Shown here one piece after another: positions 33,901-45,300 of a stretch of 64,000 bases of DNA. The stretch comes from Trifolium pratense (taxonomy: Eukaryota > Streptophyta > Magnoliopsida > Fabales > Fabaceae). The position numbers were made by a program, and so were the translations under genes. Position 1 is the first letter of the stretch. Each line of letters begins with the position of its first letter. The notes beneath the pieces were generated by a model that saw only the letters and a program-made list of their open reading frames with translations, was not told where the DNA came from and did not search any database. Location: positions 56,581,489-56,645,488 of the forward strand of contig NC_060065.1 in assembly GCF_020283565.1 (NCBI RefSeq), in the 5' to 3' direction.

Positions 33901-35964
33901 ATGGCGGTGAAATGCTTACTCCTCCGCAGCACCACCAGAGTTCACTTCCAACAACCACCACCAACTTTCTTCAGGTTCTATTCTCCTCCAACTTCTTCTT
34001 CCGCATTGATGATGATGGTTGAAGAAGATGAAACTCCAAATTTCAATACCCCACTTCCCAAAACCACTACAAAATTATCTCATTTGGTTGCTAGAGTCTT
34101 CAAGTCCTTAAATTGGCGTAAAGCAAGAAAAATCAAGTTCAAAGGTTGGGTTCAAACTCATGGTTTTTCTGACTCAATCAATTCCTTTAGAATCATCATT
34201 CATACTTTTGCTTTATCTGGTATGCATTTGGAAGTTTTTGCCTTACTTAGAGATATTGTTGGATACTATAAAGACGAAAATCGCGACGCATTCGAATTGT
34301 TTGCTGTTTTGCTTGATTCAGCACATCATGTGGAAAGGTCTGTTGTTGTGTTTGATATGCTTATTAAAGTTTTTGCTTCAAACTCTATGCTTGAACATGC
34401 CTATTATGTTTTTGTTAGTGCTAAGGATGTTGGGATTGTACCTAATATAATGTCTTGTAATTTCTTGTTGAAATGTTTGGTGGAAACAGATAGAGTAGAT
34501 GGTGTGAGATGTTTGTTTCAGGATTTGATAAACTTCGGTCCAACGCCGAATATCCATACTTATACTATCATGATGAATTTTTATTGTAGAGATGTTGGGT
34601 GTAGTGCTGATATTAGACGGGCTTCGGAGATTTTAGGAAAGATCTATCGGAGTGGGGAAATCCCGACTGTTGTCACGTATAGTACTTATATTAAGGGACT
34701 TTGTAAAGTTGGTTCTTTTGACGTTGCGTGGAAGTTAATTTGTAACTTGCACTGTAAAAACCAGCTTCTCAATAACCATTGTTTTAATGCTGTTATATAT
34801 GGACTTTGTCAAAGAGGTGCAGTAGATGAAGCTTTAGTAGTTTTGGAAGAAATGAAAAACTCCGGAGTATTGCCTGATGTTTATAGTTATAGCATTTTAA
34901 TTGATGCATTCTGCAAGAATGGAGATGATGAGAAAGTGACTGACTTGATGACGGATATGGATCAAAACCAAATAAAACCATCCATTGTTACCTATACTTC
35001 ACTCATCCGCGGAGGTCTATGTAAGAATATACCGATGCAAAGCTTGATGAATATCTTCCGTCAAAGTGGTGCTTCTGATTACAAATATGATCAGACTATT
35101 TATGAAACTTTAATTGATGGATTTTGCAGGGAAGGTGATATGGATTCGGCCGTCGAGCTTTTGAAGGAGATGAGTAGCAATAATTTTGTTCCTTCTGGTT
35201 TTAGTTATTGCAGTCTAATTAAGGGATTCTACAAATTGAGACAATTTGCTAACGCATTGAAAGTTTTTAGTATCATGCAAAAACGTGGTATATGGCCAGA
35301 TACAATCGCTTCCAACCATATTCTTAGTATTTACTGCAGGGAACGTGACTTCGATGAAGCCTTGGTCTTGTCAGAGGAACTCCAAGAACACGGAGTTAAC
35401 CTCAACCCATATTCATATAATGAATTCATCCACAAGCTTTGCAGAGAAAGTTTTCCAGAAAAGGCACTTCAGCTTCTGCCATTAATGCTTAAAAAGAATG
35501 TACTTCCTGGAGTTGTTAATTATAGTACCCTTATATCTGGCTTTGCTAAACAGTCAAATCCTGAAAAAGCTGTGATGTTATTCACAAGAATGACAAAAGT
35601 AGGAATCACTTTCAACGTCAAAACATATACAATTCTTATTGACCTATGTACCCGTAATTTCAATATACATGTAGCATACAACTTATTTGAGGAAATGAAA
35701 GACAAGGGTGTATATCCAGATCAGATCGCATATACAACTCTAATAGCTGGCTTTTGTAATACTGGAAAAATGGTTATGGCGCAGGCATTATTTGATAAAA
35801 TGTTGTGGGAAGGCTGTTCACCAAATGTAAATACTTATACTTGTATGATTAATGGATATTTGAAGTTAAACATGATAGACCAGGCTCAGAAGTTGCGTGA
35901 CAAAATGAGGGCAAATGGTTTATCTCATAAGGTTCTGCGTCTGGAATCTGGTGCAATTAGGTAG
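33901..35964 (+). CDS. P-class pentatricopeptide repeat protein, probably mitochondrial
   Basis: An intronless frame of 687 aa, as is usual for plant PPR genes. The first ~35 residues are basic and Ser/Thr-rich (MAVKCLLLRSTTRVHF...), like an organelle presequence. From ~residue 140 to 680 there are about 14-15 successive 35-residue P-type repeats, with signatures such as TYSTYIKGLCKVGSF, CFNAVIYGLCQRGAVDEAL, SYSILIDAFCKNGD, IYETLIDGFCREGDMDSA, AYTTLIAGFCNTGK and TYTCMINGYLKLNMIDQA. There is no E, DYW or SMR domain. P-class proteins bind single-stranded organelle RNA and affect its stability, splicing or translation. The RNA target is not determined here, although residues 5 and 35 of each repeat could be used for prediction. 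Confidence 0.95.
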   Translation: MAVKCLLLRSTTRVHFQQPPPTFFRFYSPPTSSSALMMMVEEDETPNFNTPLPKTTTKLSHLVARVFKSLNWRKARKIKFKGWVQTHGFSDSINSFRIIIHTFALSGMHLEVFALLRDIVGYYKDENRDAFELFAVLLDSAHHVERSVVVFDMLIKVFASNSMLEHAYYVFVSAKDVGIVPNIMSCNFLLKCLVETDRVDGVRCLFQDLINFGPTPNIHTYTIMMNFYCRDVGCSADIRRASEILGKIYRSGEIPTVVTYSTYIKGLCKVGSFDVAWKLICNLHCKNQLLNNHCFNAVIYGLCQRGAVDEALVVLEEMKNSGVLPDVYSYSILIDAFCKNGDDEKVTDLMTDMDQNQIKPSIVTYTSLIRGGLCKNIPMQSLMNIFRQSGASDYKYDQTIYETLIDGFCREGDMDSAVELLKEMSSNNFVPSGFSYCSLIKGFYKLRQFANALKVFSIMQKRGIWPDTIASNHILSIYCRERDFDEALVLSEELQEHGVNLNPYSYNEFIHKLCRESFPEKALQLLPLMLKKNVLPGVVNYSTLISGFAKQSNPEKAVMLFTRMTKVGITFNVKTYTILIDLCTRNFNIHVAYNLFEEMKDKGVYPDQIAYTTLIAGFCNTGKMVMAQALFDKMLWEGCSPNVNTYTCMINGYLKLNMIDQAQKLRDKMRANGLSHKVLRLESGAIR

Positions 35965-36582
35965 CTCTGTCAAGGCTTCCATTATATTCAGCTGGTATGT
36001 GTTTTGAATCTGACAATTTTTTTCTTCTTGTGTTTTGACATCTATATAATTTTATACCATGTTATTCAACTTACAGTGAACTGGTATTCCATTTTGAACT
36101 GTTTAATTGTAGATTTGTGATAAAACCTGTGATGCTCAATAGCTGTATCACTATATCATGTTATTTGTTTTGGGTGATAATATAGTTATTTGTTATGAAT
36201 ATCCTTCTAGTTTATATACAATTGTCATTATTAGCTTGTTATTTTGTGAGTAATATTTGAACTATCATTTTTAAGTCAATTAAAAAAAAAGTCAGTAAAA
36301 TGAGATGGATAATGCTAACGTGAAATCAATAAAATTGTTAATAATGCTGTACCTGTGGGATTTTCTCATTAATTGTTATCAAACGATGTGATGAATAGTT
36401 TGAATGCTTGCATGCATATGTGGTAGTTTCTTGGCCCTTTATTGTTTTGATGTGAGTTTGGTCAGTTTCTAGATGCTGTTGTACATGATGTCCACAAAGG
36501 CATGTGCTTTGACATGTGTTTTTCAAATAATTTTTTAAATGCAAAAATGCTTCAGTATTTCTAAATTTTGTCCTTCTCACAG
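35965..36582. other. 3' flank of the PPR gene
   Basis: Includes the presumed 3' UTR. The part just before 36583 reads like the end of an intron (ttctcacag) belonging to the RBR fragment. Confidence 0.5.
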
Positions 36583-37065
36583 TATCGTCAAAATCCATCT
36601 CAATTAAAGGGAAATCAAAGGCAACTTGAACTTCAAAAGATCAATGAAATACTCAGCATCAGAGAAATTCACCGTGATTCCAAGTTGTGTCCGTCTTGTG
36701 ACATGGCAATTTCTCGAACTGAAGGTTGTAATAAAATGAAGTTCGGTAATTATGGAGACTGGAGAGTACTTCTGTTACCGCTGCAACAAAGCAGTTGATG
36801 CATCAGAGATCCATATGGACATTTCAGGTATGGCTTTAGAATTTGTTTTGCATGGTTTTCATATGCCAAACATTCCAATTTTAAGAAATCTCTTTTTATC
36901 ATTCAAGGGACGAGGGGTCGTGTGAATTCTTCCCATGAGAAATGGTTGAGAACTGGAAAGCATGCATAAATCCTCACCAGGAAGTACAGCAAATGAGCAA
37001 ATACATGTTGAACTCTTTCACCTCGGTGGCTCACCGTGTCCTAGTTGTCGTCAATTTAATGTAAA
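36583..37065 (+). pseudogene. RBR-type (RNF14-like) E3 ubiquitin ligase fragment
   Basis: After an intact acceptor (tcacag) the frame reads [20 protein letters not shown], then [20 protein letters not shown] and [12 protein letters not shown], the IBR to RING2 linker and first half of RING2. Breaks: two zinc-ligand Cys are lost (MKFGNYG where the family has C-G-x-C); a 7-bp insertion (ctggaga) shifts the frame before [11 protein letters not shown]; and in the next piece (36908-37065; GSCEFFP, EMVENWKACINPHQEVQ) an Arg codon is TGA. The last recognisable part is GGSPCPSCRQFN, which normally precedes the third zinc finger. No N-terminal exons are in the window. It is a transposed gene fragment, not a working ligase. 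Confidence 0.85.
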
Positions 37066-37261
37066 GTTTTCTGTTGTTTCATAAAAAAAAAAAATGTCAT
37101 AAAATTATCTGTTTTTTGCTGTAAAATGAACGGTTTAATGATTGCAAATTACTGGCCAGACAATAGCATGAGTCAATATATTTTTGTTAACATTTACACT
37201 ACATATCTGCTATTTACTTGAGAAATCTCAAAAATATTTTTCTATTCACATTTTCTGTTCT

Positions 37262-38190
37262 TTTGCATCTGGTTATGATGAAAAGACTGCTATTTTAAAT
37301 CTAAGTTTGTGATGAACAATGCAAACACGTGTCTTAGAAGATTCATGTCTTTTAACACTATTTTATTATTTTAGCAGCATGTGATTCCATTGTCGCAACA
37401 GTTAAAATATTACAAGGAATACCAAAGCAAGCTGACCAAGATAGCTGGTAGAAAAAAGGAAGCATCAATTATTAAAGGTGCATATATTGAGTGGTGGAAG
37501 TAGTGACTTTATACAAAACTATTATGTCAATCCTCTTTTGATCAACAAAGTTATTACTCCTGATCAATATTCTGCATGCATTCTCAAGTTTTGTTAAGGT
37601 ACATTTTTTTTTAATTGTCACGCTTCGAAATATGGCTATTAATTGAAATATCAAGACATATAGTATCATGAAAGGATCAACATTGGAATATTATAATCAA
37701 ATGTGTTGTATTTTGAACATAGGACTTGTATAAATTGGGAGCTAGAAAAATTGGAGTGACTTCACTCCCACCATTGGGTTGCCTACCTGCTACAAGAACT
37801 TTATTTATATTTCATGAGAAAGTTTGTGTAAGCAACTTCCTGGTCTTAAGATTGTTGTCTTTAATATTTTTCAAATCTCTCTATGAACTTGTTCTATCCC
37901 CTTCAAATTTTGGTAAGAAATACTTAGACTATAATAACATAAGGCATTCATTTCTTTCTTTATGTAAAACAATGTTACTTATTCTTATTAATCTATGTTG
38001 TGATATTCAATAGGTTTCACGGAGGCAAGGAGAGGCTGCTGTGGAACTAGGATTTTAGGGACAACATCCTTATTGTTCTTCTAATGCAACTCAGTATGTG
38101 TTTTGGGACAGTGTCCATCCTTCACAAGCTGCTAACCAAGTTCTAGCTTATGCATTGATTGAACAAGGCATAAGTCTTGACGGTTAAGAA
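37262..38190 (+). pseudogene. Broken copy of the GDSL esterase gene (3' part)
   Basis: Copies the gene at 29399-30947 from late exon 2 (ATCGGTTATGATGAAAAG-type) through the stop, including introns, and homology continues through the 3' flank to ~38500. Exon 1, with the signal peptide and catalytic Ser, is absent. Breaks: small deletions in exon 3 (after TTAAAGGTGCA and in the YLVDTF region); loss of about 80 bp in exon 4 between KVCV and QLPGLK; a deletion in exon 5 that joins SLL to SSNATQ out of frame. DSVHPS is still visible. The high remaining identity indicates a fairly recent duplication about 7 kb from the parent, in the same orientation. Confidence 0.93.
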
Positions 38191-38500
38191 TTCCAAACGT
38201 TTGTTATTTTATTTCTCTAGTATGGAGAGACTTGCATCCTATTAAATAAAATTTTAGAAATTTTGTTGTATTTTGTTCAAGTACATTGGTTTTTTTTTAA
38301 GGGAATTCTGCAATTTAGTTTATGTTCCAGATTTATTTTCTTTTATATCTCCAATTTGTTAATAAAAACAATTTTTCCTTGGTGAAATTAGCCAAGATTC
38401 GCATTGTGTTATCTCGTATTAACACTATATTGGTCATTGTGCAAATCAAGGAACACTGAACTCCGAATTCGGGATGGAATATTGGCTGCTATCTGATCTA
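38191..38500 (+). repeat. Duplicated 3' flank of the GDSL gene
   Basis: cctattaaataaaattttagaaatt, tccaatttgttaataaaaac and the segment to ~38500 correspond to 31010-31240. This shows a DNA-level (segmental) copy rather than a retrocopy. Confidence 0.85.
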
Positions 38501-38929
38501 GTGACATAACTAATTATAAGAAAGTTCAATGAAGAATTCAATATTGTTGTTTTCCAAGATCAGAAGTAATAGATTAAAATTTTCATCCAACATATTTTTT
38601 AATGTTATAAATAACATGGACACAAAATTGAACCTTAAACCTCTGTCACACTATCCACAGTTATGTTGTAGATTTGTAAGTATTGACAAGTATATTTTCC
38701 AAGTTAAATATGCTGTGATAATCTGAAGTAAAATACTACTATTATTAATTGATGAACGCTTGTCAATGATTGGTAACACACTTTTCTGTAATATATATGA
38801 TTGGTGTCTGAACTAGACCTAAATGCTATTTTAAATGACAGTTAACATAACAACATAGTAAGTTTTTAACACATAATATTCACAGTCGAAAAGGTAAATC
38901 CTTGTATATTGACAATAACCTAAAACAAA
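38501..38929. other. Intergenic, 3' flank of the CHUP1-like gene
   Basis: No gene seen; the short frame at 38529-38726 is unsupported. Confidence 0.5.
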
Positions 38930-40939
38930 CTAACTAAATGATGTTGATCTTCCACGTCTTTGATATTTAGTATTCACACTAGAATCTTTTAGAGCTTCTG
39001 CATATTTCTCCAAATCGGATTTCTCTATGCCTAAAGAACCTGGTAAGGAACCATCTCTACTTAAACTTGAGTATCTCCTATTCCTTTCCTTCATACTCAT
39101 CGATGTTGAGAAATCAAAAGACGCTCTACGATCAATTCCAGTTGATGTACTCAGCCGTGGAGAATTGATATCTTCTTGATATCTAGTTGAAGCCCGACTA
39201 TCCTTTCCTTGTATCAGTCTCTTAAGCTTGCTAAAAAATTTGGTGTTGCTTCTGGCAGCAGATGAATTATCAACAGAAGAAAAATCATCATACTCTCCGG
39301 AGTCAGTAATAGAAGAAGCTTGCGAGGAGGACCATTGATCAAAATCAAAGTCCACAATACTCCCTGATCCATTAGCATCAGCATATTCAAGTATAAGCTG
39401 TTTGGCTTTCTTCTCAGAATTGGGGCTTAAGCTTTTACTCAAATCCTTTGCAACTGTTTTACTGCGCGGAGGCTGATAATTTCGCAGCTCATATCGTAAG
39501 CAAGCGTTTATCCACCGCATGTACACTAACTCTTCAAGATCTGAACATCGATCGGATTGTAGTTGCTCAATTTTCTTCATCAAGTCCTCGTTTTCTATTC
39601 TAAGACGCTCACTTTCTCGGTTCGCATCATTAGCAACGATCTGCGTAGAATCGAATCTTCGAGTCAAGTCAGAAATCTCTGTATGCAATCTTGAATTAGA
39701 TTTCCTCAATTCTTCTACTTCCAACTCAAGAACCTTTTGCTTTTGCAGCTTTACTTTAATATCTTGATCACAAGCAGCATCTTTGCACTCTTGGTCTTGC
39801 AACTTGGCCACTCTTCGTTGAAGAGTAACGATCTGTTCCTTATCCTGTTCAGCATCACACCTAATTTCCTTATTGAGTAGTTCGATTTTCGCCTTTGCGG
39901 TGTCAAGCTCGGCCAACACCTTTGCATGATCGGCAACCTGTTCTTTTAATCTCCGATTCTCAGACTGTAAGTTTTTAGCCTTCAGATTGAACATCTTTAC
40001 CTCCATATTAGTTATCTTCAATCTATTTTGAAGCTCCATCACAACTGTTTCTTGCTCTCTAAGACCACAGTACTCAAGCAACTGAAACTCAAGATTTTGT
40101 TCCTTGTCTTGAAGCAATCTAACCATGTCTCTGAGATGACTTATCTCTTGTTCATAGTTATCCTTATCAGGAACTGTATATCCTTTAGAAGATCCTACTT
40201 TTAACCCCGGCGCCTCTACTTCAAACTCTACCTCCTTAACGAGCTCGTCAAATTCAGGTAAGAGGAACTCATCTTTATCTCCATTTTGTTTGCTGTTACC
40301 GAGAAGATCAATAGGAGAATTTTCACTCCTCAACTCGTTGGTGCGTGTTTCTTCCTGCCATATATAGGAAATTCAATAGCCCTATTTTAGTTTCATTGTT
40401 TGAAAAAAGATGTCTTAGAAGTTTTGAATGGAAGATTCATATATTGACTAAAACCCAAAACCGAATTCGAGACTAGTTCTATACATACACCAGTTCAAAT
40501 CTAAACCAGTCTAAAACCAATTCACTATAACAAATCCAGTTTTTGTATCGAACAAGCCAGTTAAGTTTTGAAATACTAACCAAACAATTGTATAAAAAAT
40601 GAAGGGAAAAATTACCTCTGAAGCAGTATTGGAAGTACTGAATTTAGCTCCCAATTCATCTCCTAAATTAACTTCACTTTCATGACCTGAAAAACACGAT
40701 TACATTTAAAGATTTAACAACATACAAATAATCATTTGGATAGTTGGATTTCATGATGAAATTTGAAAGGAAAGAAGACCTGAAGTGGGTGAGTTAGGAT
40801 TAGGATCAGAGTGGTTGATTGTTGTGATTCTGAGGCGTGAGCAGATAAATCCAGCAAAAGAAAGAGCCAAAGCCAAACCAAAATTCACTAAAATAGGCTT
40901 CATACCCTTCTCCTCCTTCTTCATCATTATCACCATCAT
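38930..40939 (-). CDS. CHUP1-like coiled-coil membrane-anchored protein
   Basis: Exons 40939-40780, 40686-40616 and 40354-38930 give 551 aa. A second in-frame ATG at 40903 (MKPILVNFGLALALSFAGF) gives 538 aa and is the start most relatives use. The hydrophobic anchor at that point is the conserved N-terminus of the CHUP1 family (chloroplast positioning and actin-linked membrane proteins). Next come an acidic region (LPEFDELVKEVEFEVE), a long heptad-rich coiled coil (~135-345; QEISHLRDMVRLLQDKEQNL onward), the family block DLEELVYMRWINACLRYELR, and a Ser-rich C-terminus. The proline-rich actin/profilin segment and the large C-terminal domain of true CHUP1 (~1000 aa) are absent, so this is one of the shorter paralogues. 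Its leader or promoter is interrupted by a Helitron. Confidence 0.92.
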
Positions 40940-41132
40940 CAAAATAAATCTAATCTACTTTTTTCATAAGATAACTAACATAACTCCTCTTCATCACTAT
41001 CATTAAACAACTCTTTAGTGGTTTATGCCTAGAAACATAGATATTGATTAGAAAAAAATCCATCAAATAAGGAAGAAAAAACTGAATTCAAACTAAGGAA
41101 GAAAAATACCCCAAATGAAGCCCATGATGTGA

Positions 41133-41279
41133 TGGTGTTGTATTTTGCAACAACTACTACTTGAGTTTCGTGCCAGGTTGTCTCTCTCTCTCTCTCTCTC
41201 TCTCCCTCCTCTTTTCTTCTGGGATGAATCAAAAGAACAGTTTTTTTATTTTGTTGACAGTTGGGCATATGTATGACTA
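41133..41279. repeat. Direct repeat flanking the Helitron, left copy (147 bp)
   Basis: From tggtgttgtattttgcaac to gggcatatgtatgacta. Identical to 49901-50045 except for one TC unit in the CT run. It lies ~195-340 bp above the CHUP1-like ATG and contains a (CT)12 tract typical of leaders on the minus strand (GA-rich there). Confidence 0.97.
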
Positions 41280-41308
41280 CTAGTAATCGGACCCGTGCAA
41301 CGCACGGG
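41280..41308 (-). other. Helitron 3' terminus: CTAG plus hairpin
   Basis: Stem arms at 41292-41298 and 41302-41308 (7 bp, GC-rich, 3-nt loop), then eight A/T-rich bases and CTAG. In rolling-circle transposition this structure marks the end of strand transfer. Confidence 0.9.
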
Positions 41309-42378
41309 CACAAATAGCTTATACGATTAGATAATGACATAAATTTTATTAAATATAACAATTAGGTAAGTATTAAATGGTTATCTAAAAAAAAAAAAAA
41401 GTATGGTATTACCAAAACACTTCTCCCATTTGCATGGTTATTAGTGATGTTCATCTACCAAGACCTTTCGACCTGAGCACCTACTTCGGGAATTAAATTC
41501 ATCTGGCAAAAAAATTTATACATTTACTGATTACACAATTATATTTGCTAATCATGGTGATGTAACCTAAACATAAATACTCTTACTTAAGTATAAATTA
41601 TAAGAAAATCTGTTTACAAAGTTGCAAGGAACATCATATAAATCTCATAATCCATGTAATTCTAAAGTATATATTCTTTCAAACATTCAACGAAGATCAC
41701 ATAATTTTTAAGAACTATTTGCAAATCTGCAAGAATTAAGATTATGTATTTCTTAAACTTTAATTGGTTTGAATAAGGAAAATCAGATGTGAACATGAAG
41801 AACAGCATGTTTGAAATAAGAGAACAACTTCAGTCACATACCTGTGGTTTCTACTGTGATATGAACAACTTCTGTGCTGGTTGCTATACTTTTCCAAAAA
41901 AATAGAAGTCTTTACCAAAAAGTTTAAGAACAACTTCATTCTTAAAGTCTTTACCAAAAAATAATCATTCTTATAATAATCATTATAGTCATAAAATACC
42001 AAAAAGCTTGCATTGTTTGCATCAAAATACATGCATCAACCTTACAAAATCTGAATCCTTACAAACAGAGACTTTCAATGTAACACATCTTAAGAACAAA
42101 AGTTTTTCTATGTGTCACATATACTGTAATAAAGAAATTAGATACATGACATTGCATTGATCATAAGAAATAGGAATTTGATCATGAGTTGTTCAAAATA
42201 TGATTCATTGATTCTACTCTAAACCTGCAAGTATATATAAACATGTGTCAGAATAATATAAATTAGTATTATTAATTGGTATCACATGGACTTTTAACAA
42301 ATAACTAAATTTAAATGAATCTTAGTAAGGAAACAATGAGAATAATTACCTTAGATTAATGCCGTATCTCCAATTGCG
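41309..42378. other. Helitron non-coding 3' region
   Basis: AT-rich, contains a local repeat (aagtctttaccaaaaa at ~41908 and ~41946). The open frame at 41760-42032 is not supported. Confidence 0.5.
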
Positions 42379-45300
42379 CTACAAAGATTCAAAAATCTCA
42401 GGATATACCACATTTAGAGTGGTGGTGCATGGCTTTCCATCTTCGTCTAATATAACCATCTTCAATCCTCTCTTGGTTGTCACTCTAGAAATGGCTACAT
42501 AGAGCTGACCATGAGTAAAAACTGGTCGAGGTAAATAAAGTCCAACCTTGGACATAGACTGTCCTTGGCTTTTATTGATTGTCATTGCAAAACATAAGCA
42601 TATAGGAAATTGACGGCGAGAAAACTTGAAAGGAAGGCCAGAATCATTAGGAACCAAGTCCATCCTTGGAAGAAAGACCATATCACCAGCATGTTTTCCG
42701 GTGATAATTGAAGCTTTAATGATGTTCTTTCCCAAGTCCCTAACTTGTAGTCTAGTACCGTTGCAAAGTCCGCTAGCTTGATCAATATTTCGCAACAACA
42801 TAATAGGAACACCAACTTTGAGTGTTAAGCGATGATTGGGTACCCCGGAACATTGAATATCATTTAAAAATTCCGATGTAAACCAATCGCTTTGAACTTC
42901 ATAATCTTCATCAGATTTGCATGGTGTATCACAACTTAAATAGCTTTTTTCTTCACCGGGAATCATAGATAAAACAAAATCATTTACCTGTTCAACAACT
43001 TCTAAAGTTGGAGCAAGTATTGATTGATCTTCAAAAAAGTTTGGTTCCCCAATATTGGTTACAATATTTGGATAAACAAAATTAACCAAAGAAAGCAACG
43101 GCTTATCAACATCTGAAATACACAAATCTTCAGGAATTTGAATTTGTGCCTCTCCATTGTCATCTGAATTTAGTAGGCCATCTCCAATTTTCAATATCCA
43201 ATCAGCAAATTCTTTAAGCTCAGCTTGTGCCTTGTCCGTTGAATCACTTTTCAGCCTCATGTTTTTTGTCAAGTTCAAAACATTGCAATGCATCCATAAT
43301 TTTGATGAGCATATTGTTCTATTCACAATATCTCCTCTTGAACCTTTTCTAACTACAGGCAATATTTGTCTGAAGTCACCACCTAGAACAACAACCTTTC
43401 CACCGAAAGGCTTAGAATTGTTGTTTTTATCTACCTTTGACATCACATCCTTCATTGTACGATCAAATGCTTCAAAACAATATCGATTCATCATCGGAGC
43501 TTCATCCCATATGATAAGACTTGCTGCCCTTAACAAATTAGCTCTCACAGAATCTTGTGTAATATTGCAAGTAGATTTCTCATTTATTTCCAATGGGATG
43601 CAAAAGGTTGAATGAGCTGTTTTTCCATTAGGAAGCAATAGTGAAGCAATACCGCTTGAAGCAACATTAAGGACAATTTTACCTTGAGATCTTAAAGCAG
43701 CCGAGAGTGTTTTCCATAAGAAAGTTTTCCCAGTACCTCCATATCCATACAAAAAGTAAAACTCACCGCTTTCAGCTAAAACTGATGTCATGATTTTTTG
43801 ATACACCTCACGTTGCTCTTCATTCAGTTGTTCAACTAAACTTGCATGCAGAACAGCTAATTCATCTCTATTGTAACTGAGTTCATCGGCTATGAGTTTG
43901 TTTTCAAACATGTCGAGATCTTCATCAAAAGGTACAGGCATAGTCTTATAATCACTTAACGATCTTCCATTTGCCATCAATAATTTTTGAATCTCAATTA
44001 GACAAAGAGTTTGCAAATCATCGTCAGATATTTGCAATTCTGCAGCAAAATATAATTTTAAGGATAACATCAATTAAATGCCCATAATATATGATAAATA
44101 CGTTACTAATTAAATATAACAAATTAATTGTTACCTGGAAGATTGAGTGCTCTTCTTCTATTATAAAGAATACCATCGGCTAGTAATTTCCAAGTAGAAA
44201 TCCATACATCGTATGGATTACTCATTGTATTCATGTTCAACAATCTAACAAACAAACTTCTCATCTCACCACCTGTAGCTGTTTCATAAGATTCAATAAG
44301 TGCATCTTTGAATTCCTGATCATCTTTTAAAAGACCCATTTCACTGCATGCCTCTTGAAATGTTTTGCATAGTTTTCCATCCACTGTTTTGATACTTTCG
44401 TAACTTGTGCACCCCTTTGCCTTTGTCAACAAAACCCTCAAGTAGTATAACTCACCAGCTCCTACGGGCACATATGTAAGCCTTCCAATGCTAAAACCCT
44501 GCTTCCTTGGTTGCCAACGATGATCTTGAGTATTAAAAACAAACTTTGTAGGAAATTCTGCATAAGTCAGATTTCGAGCTTCTTCATATTCCATATTTGC
44601 TTTAAACCATGCAAGAAACATTGTGTCGATCATTTCACGGTAACTGACAACATTATGAAGTGTACTGTTATCATTAAACTTGATAGATTGCTGATTTTCT
44701 AAATGAATTGACAATCTAATCACAGCTGGGAATTTTTGATGAATGTCAAATTTAAATAGTCTCCAAACAGCTTCGGACGGAGATAGATATCGACAATCAT
44801 AAAATCTTTTAATTTCGTCAAGACTATCATCATCTTTTGCTACCCTTTTGCCTTTCGAGATCATTATATTTGATCGGTCATGACCTTTATTAACATATTT
44901 AAAAAGGTATTTGATGGCATTGGACTTATTGCAAGCTTCAACATTAATATGAGCTTGATACCTCATCAAAAGAAAAGGATTGTATGGCACAACAAAGCCG
45001 TTGTCCAGCTTCACTCCCTTCTTGTCTACAAATACTCCGGTATCACGTCTCCTGTAACTGGGATATCCTTCATCATCGATACTTGTTACTGATTTAAATT
45101 TCTTAGGAAAGAATTTTGAGCATCGACGACTACCATTCATGCAAGGAGAACTGAGATTGGCATCACCACATGGACCATGCATCATAAATGAAGAAACAAC
45201 AGCATGTAGTTTTGGATATAATTTAGGATGAGGAATTTCAGCTGAGATTAACTTGTCAATATCATTACCGGATTTTATCTTATGTGGAACATCTAACCAC

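Noticed and set aside
36338..36598. Minus-strand 86-codon frame below the PPR gene
   Set aside because: Lies over an intron-like stretch ending in the acceptor of the RBR fragment; no protein features.
43157..43615. 152-codon plus-strand frame opposite RepHel
   Set aside because: Antisense shadow of the helicase exon.
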